A stretch of DNA of 64,000 bases from Quercus robur. Its lineage: Eukaryota; Streptophyta; Magnoliopsida; Fagales; Fagaceae. This document shows positions 23,295-34,870 of this stretch, in pieces. Location: the NCBI RefSeq assembly GCF_932294415.1, contig NC_065536.1, forward strand, positions 5,156,974-5,220,973, given 5' to 3'. The notes under the pieces were generated by a model. That model was not told the origin of the DNA, did no database searches, and saw only the letters and a list, made by a program, of their open reading frames with translations. Made by a program: the position numbers and the translations under genes. Positions within the stretch are counted from its first letter, which is position 1. Each line of letters opens with the position of its first letter.

Positions 23295-25373
23295 TATTCC
23301 TTTTATATAATAAGTTAGAAAAACTATTAACATTATGTCTATAAAGTATTGACGTTTCAAAAATGCTATGATTTGAGACATCCCAAAATAGAATAAATAT
23401 CAATAAAATGAGAAATTTGTGTATTTTGTTTTAACCCCAAAAAATACAGAAAAGTGCCAAAATGTCTCCAACTGTTAACTTTATTTATATCCTAGAGAAT
23501 TTTTTTTTTTTTTTTTTTGGGTAGAATTATCCAAGAGAAATATACTTACTATAAAGAAACTAGAGGTAGATTTTATATATGTGCAAGTTAGATTGTTTTA
23601 TCTTATCCCAAAACCAACAATATTAATAGAAGTTTCCCCTTATTAAGCGGGTTGCCTATTGGCTTGAGACTTTAAATAAATCTATTTTATGATTTTGAAT
23701 CTGCAAAAATAAAAAAAGAATTTTCTGTTGAGCAATGATATATTTGGAAAGTTCGGTTATTGCTGTTTATTTCGTGGATGATAATAGCGTGTGAAAAATG
23801 AAATAGTTTATATATCACAAGCATAAGTGCATGACACGTGAGAGGAGAGAGAGATAAGTGTTGGTGAGTGGTGACGTGTAAGGGAGATTGTCCAACTCAA
23901 ATTTTATAACCTGTGATAGTAACGCAAAAAGAGTCACGTTGACAAGTGTATTTTAGGACTATGGTTAACAATTTATTTAAAGAAAATTTTTGACACTATT
24001 TTTATGAAAAATATAAAAAAATTTATCAAAATATTAATTTTTTTTTTCATAAAAACTTTCTTAAAATAATTGGTTAACAATTATCTTAAAGATACTTATT
24101 AACATTTCTCCGTCAAATAACTTTTGTGGAAAATTTGGGTCTTGTCTTTTCCTTCACAATTTCGTCTCTCTCTCTCTCTCTCTCTCTTAACAAAATTTTA
24201 TTTGTTGACAAAGTGCGCAATTGTAAGTGCCATGTGGAAAAGTGCACAAAGAATTGACAACCAATGATATTAAGGTTCTTATTATCCACAAAAGAAATAC
24301 AGGTCATATGGTGAAAATGATATCTGAATCACATCCACTTAAACAAAAATGGACATGGTGTTTGACAAGGAATAGTTGTTCATTTCAATGTGGGTTATAT
24401 GATTGGCCCTTTGTTTCTCTCTTTTCTTTTTAGTGTTGGGATTGGGATGAGCCAAGGGGATTTTTGACACTGAATCTGAAATTATGGCAGCAAGAATGGC
24501 AATCAAATAGATTCTGATATAATTTGCTAAGCATGTGGTAGCTTGAGTGAATTTATAACCATGCAAAATACTAGTAAAATTGTTGGTTCTATTTATGGTG
24601 TAAGAGAGATCAAAATTACCAGGCAAAGGATAATATTAACTTTTCTTTTCTTATTTTTGGTAAGGATGATGCTTAATACTTTACTTGACGAGTGATTAAA
24701 TTGAATTTTTCCAATAATTCAACTACCAATATTAGAAAAGACTTGTTATCATTTTTTTTTTAATAATGAAATGAGAGCAAAAGCTATAACAAGAATTTTC
24801 ATAATTTCACTTCACTTATTAGCAAATATTTGCATGAAAATATTGATATGTAATTACATGAAGTAATCTAGAGGTTCTTTAGACTCAGTGTAATTACTAA
24901 TAGACTCTTATTAACAGGTGTCAAAGTGCACTCGTTAAGGAGGAATCTAACAAGTTTCACTACATTGAAAAGTAACAAAAGTTAATACTAAACAACTATC
25001 CATTTAACAAAAAAATAGCTCAACTCTCTAAAAAAAAAAAAAATTCAATCATTGTAACAAACAATTCAATTTAACACCCATTAACCAAACCCTTGACAAA
25101 ATTGCAAAATCTGCTCATCATATAGGTGGATAAAGGTGAAAAATTAGTGTCAATGCCATGGCTCTCTTCATATATACATGTGGGTCAGCCCAACCTTTTA
25201 TCTCCAAAATATGGGTGGACAGTGGACACAGGCCCATGTTCACGCCCAGCTATAATTCCAACCAAAGTCTAGCACATCCTCTGTTTTAGAGTGATCTCCA
25301 TCCATAGTCTCTATTCTCCACCTCACTTCATTCTTCCCTTCCTTTTTTTTTTTTCTCTCTCTCTGAGTCTGAA
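23295..25373. other. AT-rich spacer upstream of the PsbP-domain gene
   Basis: No gene is supported. The stretch holds poly-T at 23501-23518, a CT microsatellite at about 24164-24188, a palindromic CACGTG G-box near 23835 with a second ACGTG at about 23874, and the foldback at 23960-24085. A TATA-like CATATATAC at about 25168-25176 and a CT-rich leader (25340-25370) fit a promoter for the gene starting at 25374, but this is inference. Confidence 0.4.
23960..24085. mobile_element. Foldback (MITE-like) element
   Basis: The left arm GGTTAACAATTTATTTAAAG and, nearer the centre, TTTTTATGAAAAAT are mirrored on the right as inverted ATAAAAACTTTCTTAAAATAA and GGTTAAC. The arms are imperfect and the loop is A/T only. 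It is likely a short non-autonomous element; a target duplication was not resolved. Confidence 0.4.
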
Positions 25374-25712
25374 ATGACCACCACCATTATCTTGAACTCG
25401 CTCCTTCCTCCTCCTCCTCAGACTCACTCACCCTCCGGGTTAACTCGTTACACGACGTCGTTCCCTCTCCGCTACTCAACTACCATTTCTTGCAATGTTC
25501 AAACGGTAATTCTTCCAACCTTCAAAACACCCCAACCCCACAAGAAACATAATCTTTTTTTTCTTCTTCTTAATTTTATATACAAAGTAAAAAGATAGCA
25601 AGTTTTATTTTCTTATGGGTGTTTAAGTTTTTCTGCTGTGACATTAATATTTTACTAACTTTGTAACATAGTTGTTATGGGCTATGCAATTCAATGCTTG
25701 TTAGTTAAAAGC

Positions 25713-25748
<36 letters not shown>

Positions 25749-25914
25749 ATATATATATAAATGTGTAGTTAGAACTTAGAACAATGTTGAGCTTAAATGA
25801 TTGTATAGTCATACTGAGATTAGTGACTGCAAAAAAAGGCTAGAAGAGTGGAAGTCAATTCTATTTTGTCTATTGGAGAGACTATGGAGTTCTTTCAACC
25901 TATTTAATTTAAGA

Positions 25915-25959
<45 letters not shown>

Positions 25960-28162
25960 AAAAATTTTGGGGTGCTTTTAACTTCAAATGATAAGATTTA
26001 ATCCATGGCATATGTGTTGTTAGGAATATGAAATAATTGTTGTAATCCCTTTAGTTAGGTAATTAGTTAGTTAGTTGAGATTAGGATTTGTTAGTTAGGA
26101 TTTGAGCACGTGTAGCTCATTTAACACATAACTTAATTCATAGAGCACATGTTGAATTAACTAGTCAGTTATCTTGAGCCATGTGGGCCAATGAGATTAG
26201 AGATAGTCTCCTATAAATACATAATTCTAATTCAACATTAGATATCATTGAAGAATAAACCAATTGACTTATCAAAAAAAAAAAAAAACTAATTGATTAC
26301 TTAATGCATTTCCTCTCTTTCTCTTAATATTTTTCTATGGAAGGTGACTATCTCGAATTAAGTCAATTTTCCAACAATTCTCATGCATTCTCCTACAATT
26401 CTTATCCATCTCCATTAAGAACCTCTAAGTTCCTAACATGTGTCATATTGCAATAATTCTATAAATCACCACTTGGCTGAGATACTTGTGGTTCAATGGT
26501 TTGATGGGGCTGAGAAAACTTTCATCATGACCTTAAATATGCTGCTGAATTAGAATATATCATGGTGCAGTCAAGTAGGAGACAGGAGGTTGTTTGCATT
26601 TGGCAGGTACAAAAGTGTTCATTATCAAATGGATGAGGTTAAGCATTTGTCAGTAAGGCATTGTCAATTCCCCAAAGACATGTGCCAAAATCTAACAATT
26701 TAAATTTTCTTCCAGTTCTTTTTGATAAATTAAAAGAGAAAAAGGGGTTATAGGAAAGTTTGGAAAAACAAATGAATTGGTAACGACAGGATTTGTTTCT
26801 AACTGTTAGTTCCCCTCATATTTTCTAAGAACTACTAATTGGGTTAGGCTATATTTGTTTTGAAAAATGTCTGCTTATGAGGTCTTTTCATATTGACCAT
26901 CCTGTTTGGTAATAAACACCACTTGTGTTTACAATATGATGTATGTTTCATCAAGTGGTATTCTAGCTTTGGTTTTTATGTTCATAACAATGTCTTTTAA
27001 TTATACTTTTTCTAATATATAATCAGACTAAAGCTTTTGCAGTTCCTAGGAGGAATGCAGTGGCCTTGATTTTGTCAAGTTATTTCTTCTCAGGAGTTGG
27101 TTTGCATGATGCTGCATTTGCTCAACCATCCATTGGACTCAGAGAATACATAGATACTTTTGATGGTTATTCATTCAGGTACCCTCAGAACTGGATTCCA
27201 GTCCGAGGTGCTGGGGCTGACATATTTTTCAGGGACCCTTATGTTCTTGATGAAAATATTTCTGTGGAGTTGTCCTCTCCCTCATCCTCCAGGTACAAGA
27301 GTGTTGAAGACTTGGGTCCACCTCAAGAAGCTGGAGAGAAAGTACTTAAGCAGTACTTGACAGAGTTCATGTCTACCAGGCTTGGCGTCAAGCGTGAATC
27401 AAATATTCTATCTACATCTTCCAGAGTTGCTGATGATGGGAGAATTTACTATCAAGTTGAGGTAAGATATTTCTAGTGTTGAAAATGTCAATTGCTTGCA
27501 TTGAGCTTAGTAGTGATAGAGGTTATCCGGTCAATATTAGATCGGTCACCACAGGAGGTCAGTTAAACTGGCTTGTGTTGATTTTCACTTGTCAGGATTA
27601 GCCATGGCACATCATATTTGACAGAATCAGCCAAGCAGCTGTTTAATTCTTTTGTTACATAGAGTAATGCACTAGAAGAAGAGTGCATATTGAGTGGCAC
27701 TAGATGAGGAATGTGCCACTTGTATGTACTTTTATTATTGAACAAATACATAATGTGAAATGATTTGTACCTAGGGGCCTATGTCTCAAAAATTGTCTTT
27801 CACATGAATTTTGGGTCATTTCATTCTACCAGAATAATAATGTAGGATTGCATTCCCCCACCCTTCTTTTTTTCAGCTATTGATTTAATTACAAATATTT
27901 GGATTTTAAATCATGTATATTGGCTTGCATTTGCTATTAGGTAAACATAAAGTCATATGCAAGCAACAATGAACTGGCTGTTATGCCTCAAGACCGTGTG
28001 GTTAGTTTGGAATGGGACCGGCGCTACCTTTCAGTTCTTGGAGTTGAAAACAACCGGCTGTACGAATTGAGACTGCAAACACCTGAAAATGTATTCTTGG
28101 AAGAGGAAAATGATCTTCGCCAAGTCATGGATTCCTTTAGGGTAAACAAGGTGGTTGGTTAA
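25374..28162 (+). CDS. PPD2: PsbP-domain protein, thylakoid lumen (likely PPD2)
   Basis: Three exons with GT-AG borders and phase-0 introns (25374-25505, 27027-27461, 27941-28162) give 262 residues. Residues 1 to about 45 are Ser/Thr-rich and lack acids, as chloroplast transit peptides do. A twin-Arg (PRRNAVALILSSYFF) and a hydrophobic stretch follow, ending at AFAQ, which fits a lumen-targeting signal with an Ala-x-Ala-like cut site. The mature part is a PsbP fold (TFDGYSFRYPQNWIPV, DIFFRDPYVLDENISVEL, GRIYYQVEV, ENDLRQVMDSFRV). PsbP-domain relatives outside the oxygen-evolving complex mostly help assemble or tune photosystems; the precise task of PPD2 is little known. Assignment to PPD2 among the PPD paralogues is from memory and less certain than the family. 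Intron 1 (about 1.5 kb) carries a solo LTR. Confidence 0.88.
26018..26438 (+). mobile_element. Solo LTR in intron 1 of the PsbP-domain gene
   Basis: The ends TGTTAGGAA and TTCCTAACA are perfect inverse copies. Identical TGTGT pentamers flank it at 26013-26017 and 26439-26443. It is 421 bp long. A CCTATAAATACATA box near 26211 puts its promoter on the plus strand, the same direction as the host gene. No coding sequence lies inside. Confidence 0.85.
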
Positions 28163-29653
28163 CCGATGATACCTTTAAAAATTTTTGTTCCCCCCATGCA
28201 TTGTGCTGAGTTTGTATTGAGCAGTAATGATAAAGAGGAGAATATCAAAACTCTTGGTAGGAAAAGCTTTCTTTCATATGAATTTAATTGAGTGGAAACT
28301 GAAGACAGATTAACTCAACATGACTAATTTGGGTTTCTTCAAATGTAACTGGGCTTGCGCAGGAACAAACTGTGAAAGGAGAGATTGATTCACCAGATAA
28401 TGATAAATCTTGGTGCTCTGAAAGAGTAACTCAACATGACCAATTTCATTTCCCTCCAAACTCTTGGTGCTTTAACAGTGCTCCCTTTGCTAATGATAAA
28501 TCTCTCTGTCTCTCCCCTCATCAATAAGACTAATATGATTGGATTCCTTAAAAATCCTATAAATTTTCCCATGGGTTTATATACTCAAATAGATGGAACC
28601 CAATACATAAAGGATTTTCAAGAAATAACATTCTCATGACTTTTTCCTCGTTGTCCTGATTTATTACTGAATCACTGACTACATGTGAGAGTAAATTTTG
28701 ATAGAACGCTAAATAAAAAGAAGAAATGCTCTCTCAGTTTTTATAAAAACTCCACATTACCTGAGGGCTTTATTCTTATTTTCCCCAAGACCCCCTTCAA
28801 ATCGAAGTGATGAGTAAAATGCTCCATGCAAGATATGTCAATGCTAAAATCTCAATGAATTTGACTTCGAAGTTTAAGTGAGAACCTCAAATAGGTATAG
28901 TTTATCTAAGAACCTCAAATTGGTATTTTTGTCGATTACATCACAATAGGGCAAGTCACTGCCTGATATTTGGTCAGAAAATGGAGCTAGCTTCATACAC
29001 TCCAGCAACTAATAGTCATGGAGGTAAATATAAAAATCACAGTACATATGTGATGACTTCCACTATAATATGTTAACTTGTATGAATCTTGGCATCTAGA
29101 AAGATCTCATTGCCTTTTTGTAGACAACATTGAGGAAATACTCTTTTGGCACTCCACTTTTTGAACAAGTAAGAAAATAATTAAACATAAACCCTTCCAA
29201 CCTTGATACCCTGTGGAAACTCAAACCAAACAAAATAATGATAATTTAAGCAAAATAGCACAATCCTCAAACACAGCCACCAAAAAGGATCAATGTTTTC
29301 CATAGTTGGTAAAGCTGCCTTTTATAACCCAATCTAAAAGAGAGATAAGCTCCACAAATCAAGCAGACAGATTAGTAGAAAAAGAAAGAGTGAATTTCTT
29401 CATAATTCACCATTCAACTATTGATGTATGTGTTCAGCAACACAAAAAAGGTACAAATTCAACAAGAAACAATATCGTAACAGAGGATCTCTACAATTCT
29501 CCAACTATGGCTGCATAATTCAATACTCTAGACTTATGCTCCAAAAATAAGTGAAAGAAGAGTGACTAAAACCTCTCTCTAATGCCACTTCAAATATTAT
29601 TTTTCACTGTCTTATAACCATTCTGAACTAGCAGCACCTTAAGAAAAACACTA

Positions 29654-29973
29654 GCTGAAATAGACCTCTGATCCTTGAAACTTAAGCATAGGTTTGATTT
29701 CGTCCCTCAAATTTAAAACTTTTTCATTTTGTCCCTGAATAATGTAAATGATAACAATATTGTCCTTCTATCCATCAACTGTGAACTGAATTGAACATTT
29801 GGCCAAAGGAAGGCTGATGTGACGGTCAAAATCTGATGTTGCATTCACAGCTAATGACAAAAGGAAACACTGCTGCCTTTTAAATTTCTCGAGGGTGAAA
29901 TTAGGAAATTTTAAATTTGATGGACAATAACTGAATCTAGGTCCAATTTCTGAGATGAAAGTGTATTTCAGCC
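29654..29973. mobile_element. Foldback MITE-like element, about 320 bp
   Basis: The outer arms are GCTGAAATAGACCT on the left and, inverted, GGCTGAAATACACTTT on the right. An inner pair (GTCCCTCAAATTTAAAA at about 29702, and its inverse near 29907-29925) extends the symmetry. There is no coding capacity. The flanks are A-rich, so a target duplication is not resolved. Confidence 0.5.
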
Positions 29974-31022
29974 AAAAAAAATATATACACCTACCTAAAG
30001 AAAAAATTGGATTAAATTTTACAACAACAGAACATCCTCCACATGGGTCTAATAATGTCGTTCCCAATTATTGGCAGCCACCTCCAGTGCAATTGTGCAG
30101 CAGTCATCATGGCATCAAATTTGTCAGGCTTCGCAGCAGAATCAAAATCTAAGGGCCAAGGAAAATAGATCAGCTACCCAAAAAGAAAGAGATCATGAGA
30201 AATGGTTAGAGTAGAACATTATCAAGCAAACTGGTAAACATTTGACAACCTCAATTAAAATCAAAGCCAACTTGGCCTTCTAAAGCAGACAAACTCTATC
30301 TCATCTTTTGGACCAATTCTACATGTCAAAATTGTGAAATTGTGTACCATACACTAAACAAAAATTATCTAATAATCAATTTCCATCACAAGTTTAGAAG
30401 TTAATTAAGCATTTTGTGAATAGCAAGGCCATCGTTCATGAATCTCTCAGCAATTATGACAATTGTAGTGGTTTGTTCACCGTAAAGAGATTTTTTTTTT
30501 CCTTTGATAAGTAAAAGAGATATTCTCTTTAGATAACATGACCACAACTTGATAAATTTCACTGCGTAATCATCCCATGACTAATTAAGTAAATGGAGAA
30601 CTGAGTAACAGTTGGCACTTGGCAATGCTAGCATTATATCATGTGTTTGTTACCATCATAAACTTTCTTCAAATTAAGTCACACGGTGCCTTTGCTAATC
30701 AATGGATTCCATATTCTTAAACTATTTGAGGATAATCTCTTAAAAAAGAAGTCAAATTTAGACATAAAACTCAACAATCTTTACAAGTCATGCGTGAAAC
30801 ATGTTTTCACCCCAATGTAGCTAAATAAAATTTCGTAAGTGTACATAAGGCATAACAAATAGGCATAGAACAAACCAAATCAACAACATGGTAGACATTG
30901 CAAATGGATTACAGCTGAAATGTGTGAACAAAATTTGCTCACTTTAATTGATATTGCTAAATGTTCAATTTTCAACAATGCACAAGCACACACGCCCATG
31001 CACGTGCGTGCACACATACACA

Positions 31023-31025
<3 letters not shown>

Positions 31026-31062
<37 letters not shown>

Positions 31063-31085
31063 CCCCGGGGGGGGGGGGGGGGGGG
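31026..31085. repeat. (GA)n microsatellite followed by a 19-base G run
   Basis: GA repeats fill 31026-31059. After the short link GTCGCCCC, a run of 19 G follows at 31067-31085, continuing as GGTGGGGGACGAGGGGGG. The tract could fold as a G-quadruplex and is a likely place for sequencing or assembly length errors. Confidence 0.9.
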
Positions 31086-31288
31086 TGGGGGACGAGGGGG
31101 GTGTTTTACCTCTATAAGATTCTTCAATAAAATCATCTTGAACTTATTCTCACCCTTTAATTTACCATTAAAAATAGGATGCAATCAAGTGAGCCCCTTC
31201 AAATGGATCATATCTTCAAATAATGGAGCTATAAACCTGGAAGGGCAAACCGATGATGCACCTGATACTGGAAGTTGAAATGTTCTAG

Positions 31289-32509
31289 TCAGGGTGCTGA
31301 AAAGTCATCATCTTCGTCAGAGTCCTCTTCTTGCAACTCAGCCTCCTTGCAACTAAAAAGGTCCCTTGGCTTATTTTCATCATTAAACAAACCATGACGT
31401 CCCAAGACAACAAGATCAAGAAGCTTTCTTCTAGCATCATAAACTGGATTTGGTTCTATCAAACATCCCCTCTCATATGCTTCTCTCAGAAAGATGGTAT
31501 GCCTCTTCCCCTTTGTGGACAAATAAAATATTCCTGGGTGATCCAAGAACAAATCCCTTATATTTAAGTCAATCCCAAACCATTTCCTAAAATGACTGAT
31601 CTTCTCTACTTCCACCATCTTCTCCACTGTCAAGCTCAAGAATTCATGAATGATTGCAACAGCCCGTTTCTCCATTGCCATCATTCCAAACTTGGATGTC
31701 TTCTTCTTCTCTCTCATCTCCTCGTATGGTCCCACATATGGCAAACTTTGCCATTCCTTAACCTTGGCCCTAAAACTCTTACTAAGTTTCATACATGGAG
31801 GATACCCATGTTTAAAACTATATCTCATTTCCATCCTATCAACACTACAATCCTGCTTACAACACTCCAAAAGCCTCCAATTCTCCACTGCTGCCGTAAA
31901 ATGATTGACACAACTCCCATCAACCAGTTTCAAAAAATGAGTATTAGGTTCATGAGCATCACAAAGTTGAAAAAGATCAGAGTTTCGAGCAATTACTGAT
32001 TCCTCAAAATCATCAGGGAGCCCGAGTTCCCTCCAAACTTTGAAAATGCCACGAAGGGGCAGCATTTTGGATGAGGACATTGACAGAAACCGTACCAAAC
32101 GGTCAACAACAAGTGGCAACGAAGCATTGATAGCCTCTGCTTCTTGGCAAGAAATCTCAATAGCAGCGTCAGTTAATCTGCAGAAGGGCTGAGACTTGTT
32201 GGGGTCGTAGTAAATGTGGAAAATGTGAGGATACTTGCGTAGAAAGGAAGTGGCGCCACGGTTGAGGTGCAGCTTTTGGGAGAGCCTAGAGAGGAATTCA
32301 AGGGATACATATGGGCTTTTTGGGTTTGCAAGGATGAGGTCTTGAATGGCAATGACTTTGACAAGGTGTTTGTACTTGTCCATAAGTTTCTCAAACACAG
32401 GGTCTCTAGCTCTAGCTGCAACATACTGGGAAGATGTTGTTTTCAACCGAACAGCCATAACAGGCTGGTGGCGGTGTTTGATTATGAATTTGAAAATGTG
32501 GGTTCTCAT
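31289..32509 (-). CDS. PORR-domain organelle RNA-binding protein
   Basis: This single-exon gene encodes 406 residues. The plant organelle RNA recognition (PORR, DUF860) domain fills most of it, about residues 30-365, with family-typical stretches: RARDPVFEKLMDKYKHLVKV near the start, FLRKYPHIFHIYYDP (two of the fold's signature positions), LGLPDDFEESVIARNSDLF, and DLFLDHPGIFYLSTKGKRHT near the end. The C-terminus is acidic (EEDSDEDDDFSAP). PORR proteins bind group II introns in chloroplasts or mitochondria and help splice them. The basic N-terminus (MRTHIFKFIIKHRHQPVM) suits mitochondrial import. It resembles WTF9, which splices mitochondrial rpl2 and ccmFC introns in Arabidopsis, but this ortholog call rests on memory and needs a search. 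The frame is uninterrupted. Confidence 0.88.
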   Translation of the reverse strand: MRTHIFKFIIKHRHQPVMAVRLKTTSSQYVAARARDPVFEKLMDKYKHLVKVIAIQDLILANPKSPYVSLEFLSRLSQKLHLNRGATSFLRKYPHIFHIYYDPNKSQPFCRLTDAAIEISCQEAEAINASLPLVVDRLVRFLSMSSSKMLPLRGIFKVWRELGLPDDFEESVIARNSDLFQLCDAHEPNTHFLKLVDGSCVNHFTAAVENWRLLECCKQDCSVDRMEMRYSFKHGYPPCMKLSKSFRAKVKEWQSLPYVGPYEEMREKKKTSKFGMMAMEKRAVAIIHEFLSLTVEKMVEVEKISHFRKWFGIDLNIRDLFLDHPGIFYLSTKGKRHTIFLREAYERGCLIEPNPVYDARRKLLDLVVLGRHGLFNDENKPRDLFSCKEAELQEEDSDEDDDFSAP

Positions 32510-34004
32510 TCTTATGCCTAAAAGTAGCTATAATTTTTCACCTATCTAATCTTATGCCCAGCTAGGACTTTTGTCAAACATATCACATGCACTTTTTGGT
32601 ACGGTGCAATGTGAAGGTTTTCTTAAGCTTAGAGAGACACTAACCTAGAAAGATCATGGGCTTTAGTTTATGATCAAAGGTTGAGTTTCAGGTGGTAGTA
32701 TTATTTGTAATACTATTTTACTGTTTTTGTTTTTGTTTTTTGATAGAGAAAAATACTCGCACTTTTGGGGAAGAGCGATCATCGAAAGAGATGAAAATAG
32801 TCTCCCACTTTCTCTCTCTCTCTCTATATATATATATATAGAGTAACGTAAGGTTTGAAAAATTAAAATTAAAAAGGATAAACTTGCCCATAAAATTAAA
32901 AATTATGGGCAGTTGCAAATTTCCCTTTATTTTTTATTTTTTCAAAAGAGTACCAATTTTTGTTACAATTGTTTACATGCCAAGTTGTGAATGATAGAGA
33001 AAAAATAGTAGTCTATATGAAATTAACAAGCAGCCAATCTCAACATGCAATGTAGAATAATTGTAACAAAAGTTGTGGTTATTTACGTGATACTAGGATT
33101 ACTTTATAAAGGAAAAAATTTAGATGCAACTTTCCTTAAATTAAAACCTAATAACTTTGCTTTATCTTTTATCTTTTATCTTTTGTAATTAGCATTTTAT
33201 TAACCAATAATTTTGTTACTCAATTAATACCTCAAAATATTTTTAATTAATAAATTTTTTAAAATGGAATGTGTCTAAACTCACATTTTAATAATCTTAG
33301 TACTCTACCATATCAAACAAATAACATGCATTGACACAATACATGCACAATTTGAACGATTGTCATTATGCATGTGATGTGTTTGTTATTAGAAAGTATG
33401 GATATCATTAGCGTGTGAAAGGTAAAGTGCTCATTACGAAAAGATAGGGGTAGCATCGTTATTTTTTAAACCAAAGGGGATATTGCAATTGCTCTCCCGC
33501 TCTCCCTATACTTAAAGAGAGGGAAGTGAAAATTACCTTTTTAATTTTTCAAATTTTGGCTTTACTTCCAACCCTCTAATCTTTTATCATTTCACTTATA
33601 TCCACAACTACTATAAAATAACACAACCCAATCAATTATGTAGAAGATATGTATTTTTTAAAATGGTTTGCCCAAATCAAGCTTGCAACTCGTTTTTCAA
33701 TTGTTTTCAAAAAGACAAAAAAAATAATAATAATAATAATAAAATAACAATCATAGGTCTACCTTAAAAAAGAGGATTTTAAAAAGAAAAAATGATTTGT
33801 AAAAGAATGTATCTCATGCATTAGATATATATGTCTTCTCTGTCATAATACATGCATTTTACATAGTTACGGTGACTTTTATACTATGAAAAAGAAGATA
33901 CATATATCTGATACATAACATAATTATTGATAATCATGACATTTTAAACAAATCACTAAGAAAAATAGTGATGAAATCATCTTGATTTTAACTCTTTCTC
34001 TCTC

Positions 34005-34273
34005 ATAAGGAATGGTGCAATACAAGGATCTAATTGTAATTATGAAATTGCTTAAATATTAACATATGGTGAAAGAGGAGATTAGGTGTTCTAATTTGTT
34101 ATCTTGGGTGAAGTTATCACGTTCTAATTTGATTGAACGTAAACAAAGAATCGAAATGACAACTAAATTCAAAGGAAAGGAAAGAAGTAAAATTGCCAAG
34201 CACGAAGCTTGCTGTGACTTGCATGAGGTCTTTCATGTTCATGTGGCTAGGTCCAAGATGACTACCAGATGTC
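34005..34273. repeat. Dispersed repeat, copy 1 (partner at 49707-49937)
   Basis: GTGCAATACAAGGATCTAAT, TTTGTTATCTT, AAACAAAGAA, TCTTTCATGTTCATG and GTCCAAGATGACTAC occur in the same order and orientation at both places. Identity is perhaps 75 percent with small indels. No coding or terminal structure is recognised. Confidence 0.75.
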
Positions 34274-34613
34274 CATTTCGTCATTGTATTGTGCACCAGA
34301 ACACATTGCAGATATTCAAATTCTAAAACCAGTGCACGAAAACAGAAGACTCTTTTGGAACCCAATGTTTAAGAAACATTCTTTTAAGTGAGGACTTTGA
34401 GCATGAAAGACCAAAAAAAATAGGACCTTATAGACGTAAGAAATAACTATTTGATGAAAGTCACTCAACAATTTTAGCAAACTACCCGCTGGACCCTTTC
34501 TAAATGGTCTTTGATCATAGGAAATCAAAATATGGAATACACCCTATTAACAGTTGTAGTAGCTTCAACAATGTGTAGTTATTTGAGCAATCAGGTTTAG
34601 CAATTGCACGGGA

Positions 34614-34870
34614 TTGCGATTGCATATTGATTCCCAAGCCTTTCCCTCCACAAAAGACCTGGTAACACTTATCCTCAACCCTTCAGGCCACTTACAAAAC
34701 CAGCATATATCCAAGGAGAAGTTTACATTAACGTCAACTCTAATAGTAGAATCTATTTTAAGCATGAGGAACAAGCTGCTCTTCCAAGTTAAGAAAATCA
34801 ATTTGATGGTCCAAAGTACTGAGATTCAGAGGAAGTTCACAGAAGTGCAGAACTGTCAGGGATATGGCAA
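34614..34870 (+). mobile_element. LINE ORF2 scrap (possible)
   Basis: A 107-residue open frame includes LVTLILNPSGHL and STLIVESILSMRNKLLFQ, which resembles the segment between the zinc-binding region and RNase H of plant L1 elements (…IWxxRNxxLF…). Nothing else of the LINE is seen nearby. Confidence 0.45.

Larger units (their letters stand above)
28163..31288. other. Spacer between PsbP-domain and PORR genes
   Basis: The first few hundred bases include the probable 3' UTR of the PsbP-domain gene. The rest is AT-rich and holds a foldback element (29654-29973) and a compound CA/GA/poly-G repeat (about 30985-31105). Short ORFs across the GA and G tracts are low-complexity artefacts. No further gene is supported. 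Confidence 0.5.

Noticed and set aside
30920-31278. Overlapping ORFs rich in Arg-Glu and Gly
   Set aside because: They translate the CA/GA/G compound repeat in three frames; low complexity and no similarity.
31331-32549. Plus-strand ORFs opposite the PORR gene
   Set aside because: Shadows of the PORR reading frame; no independent similarity.
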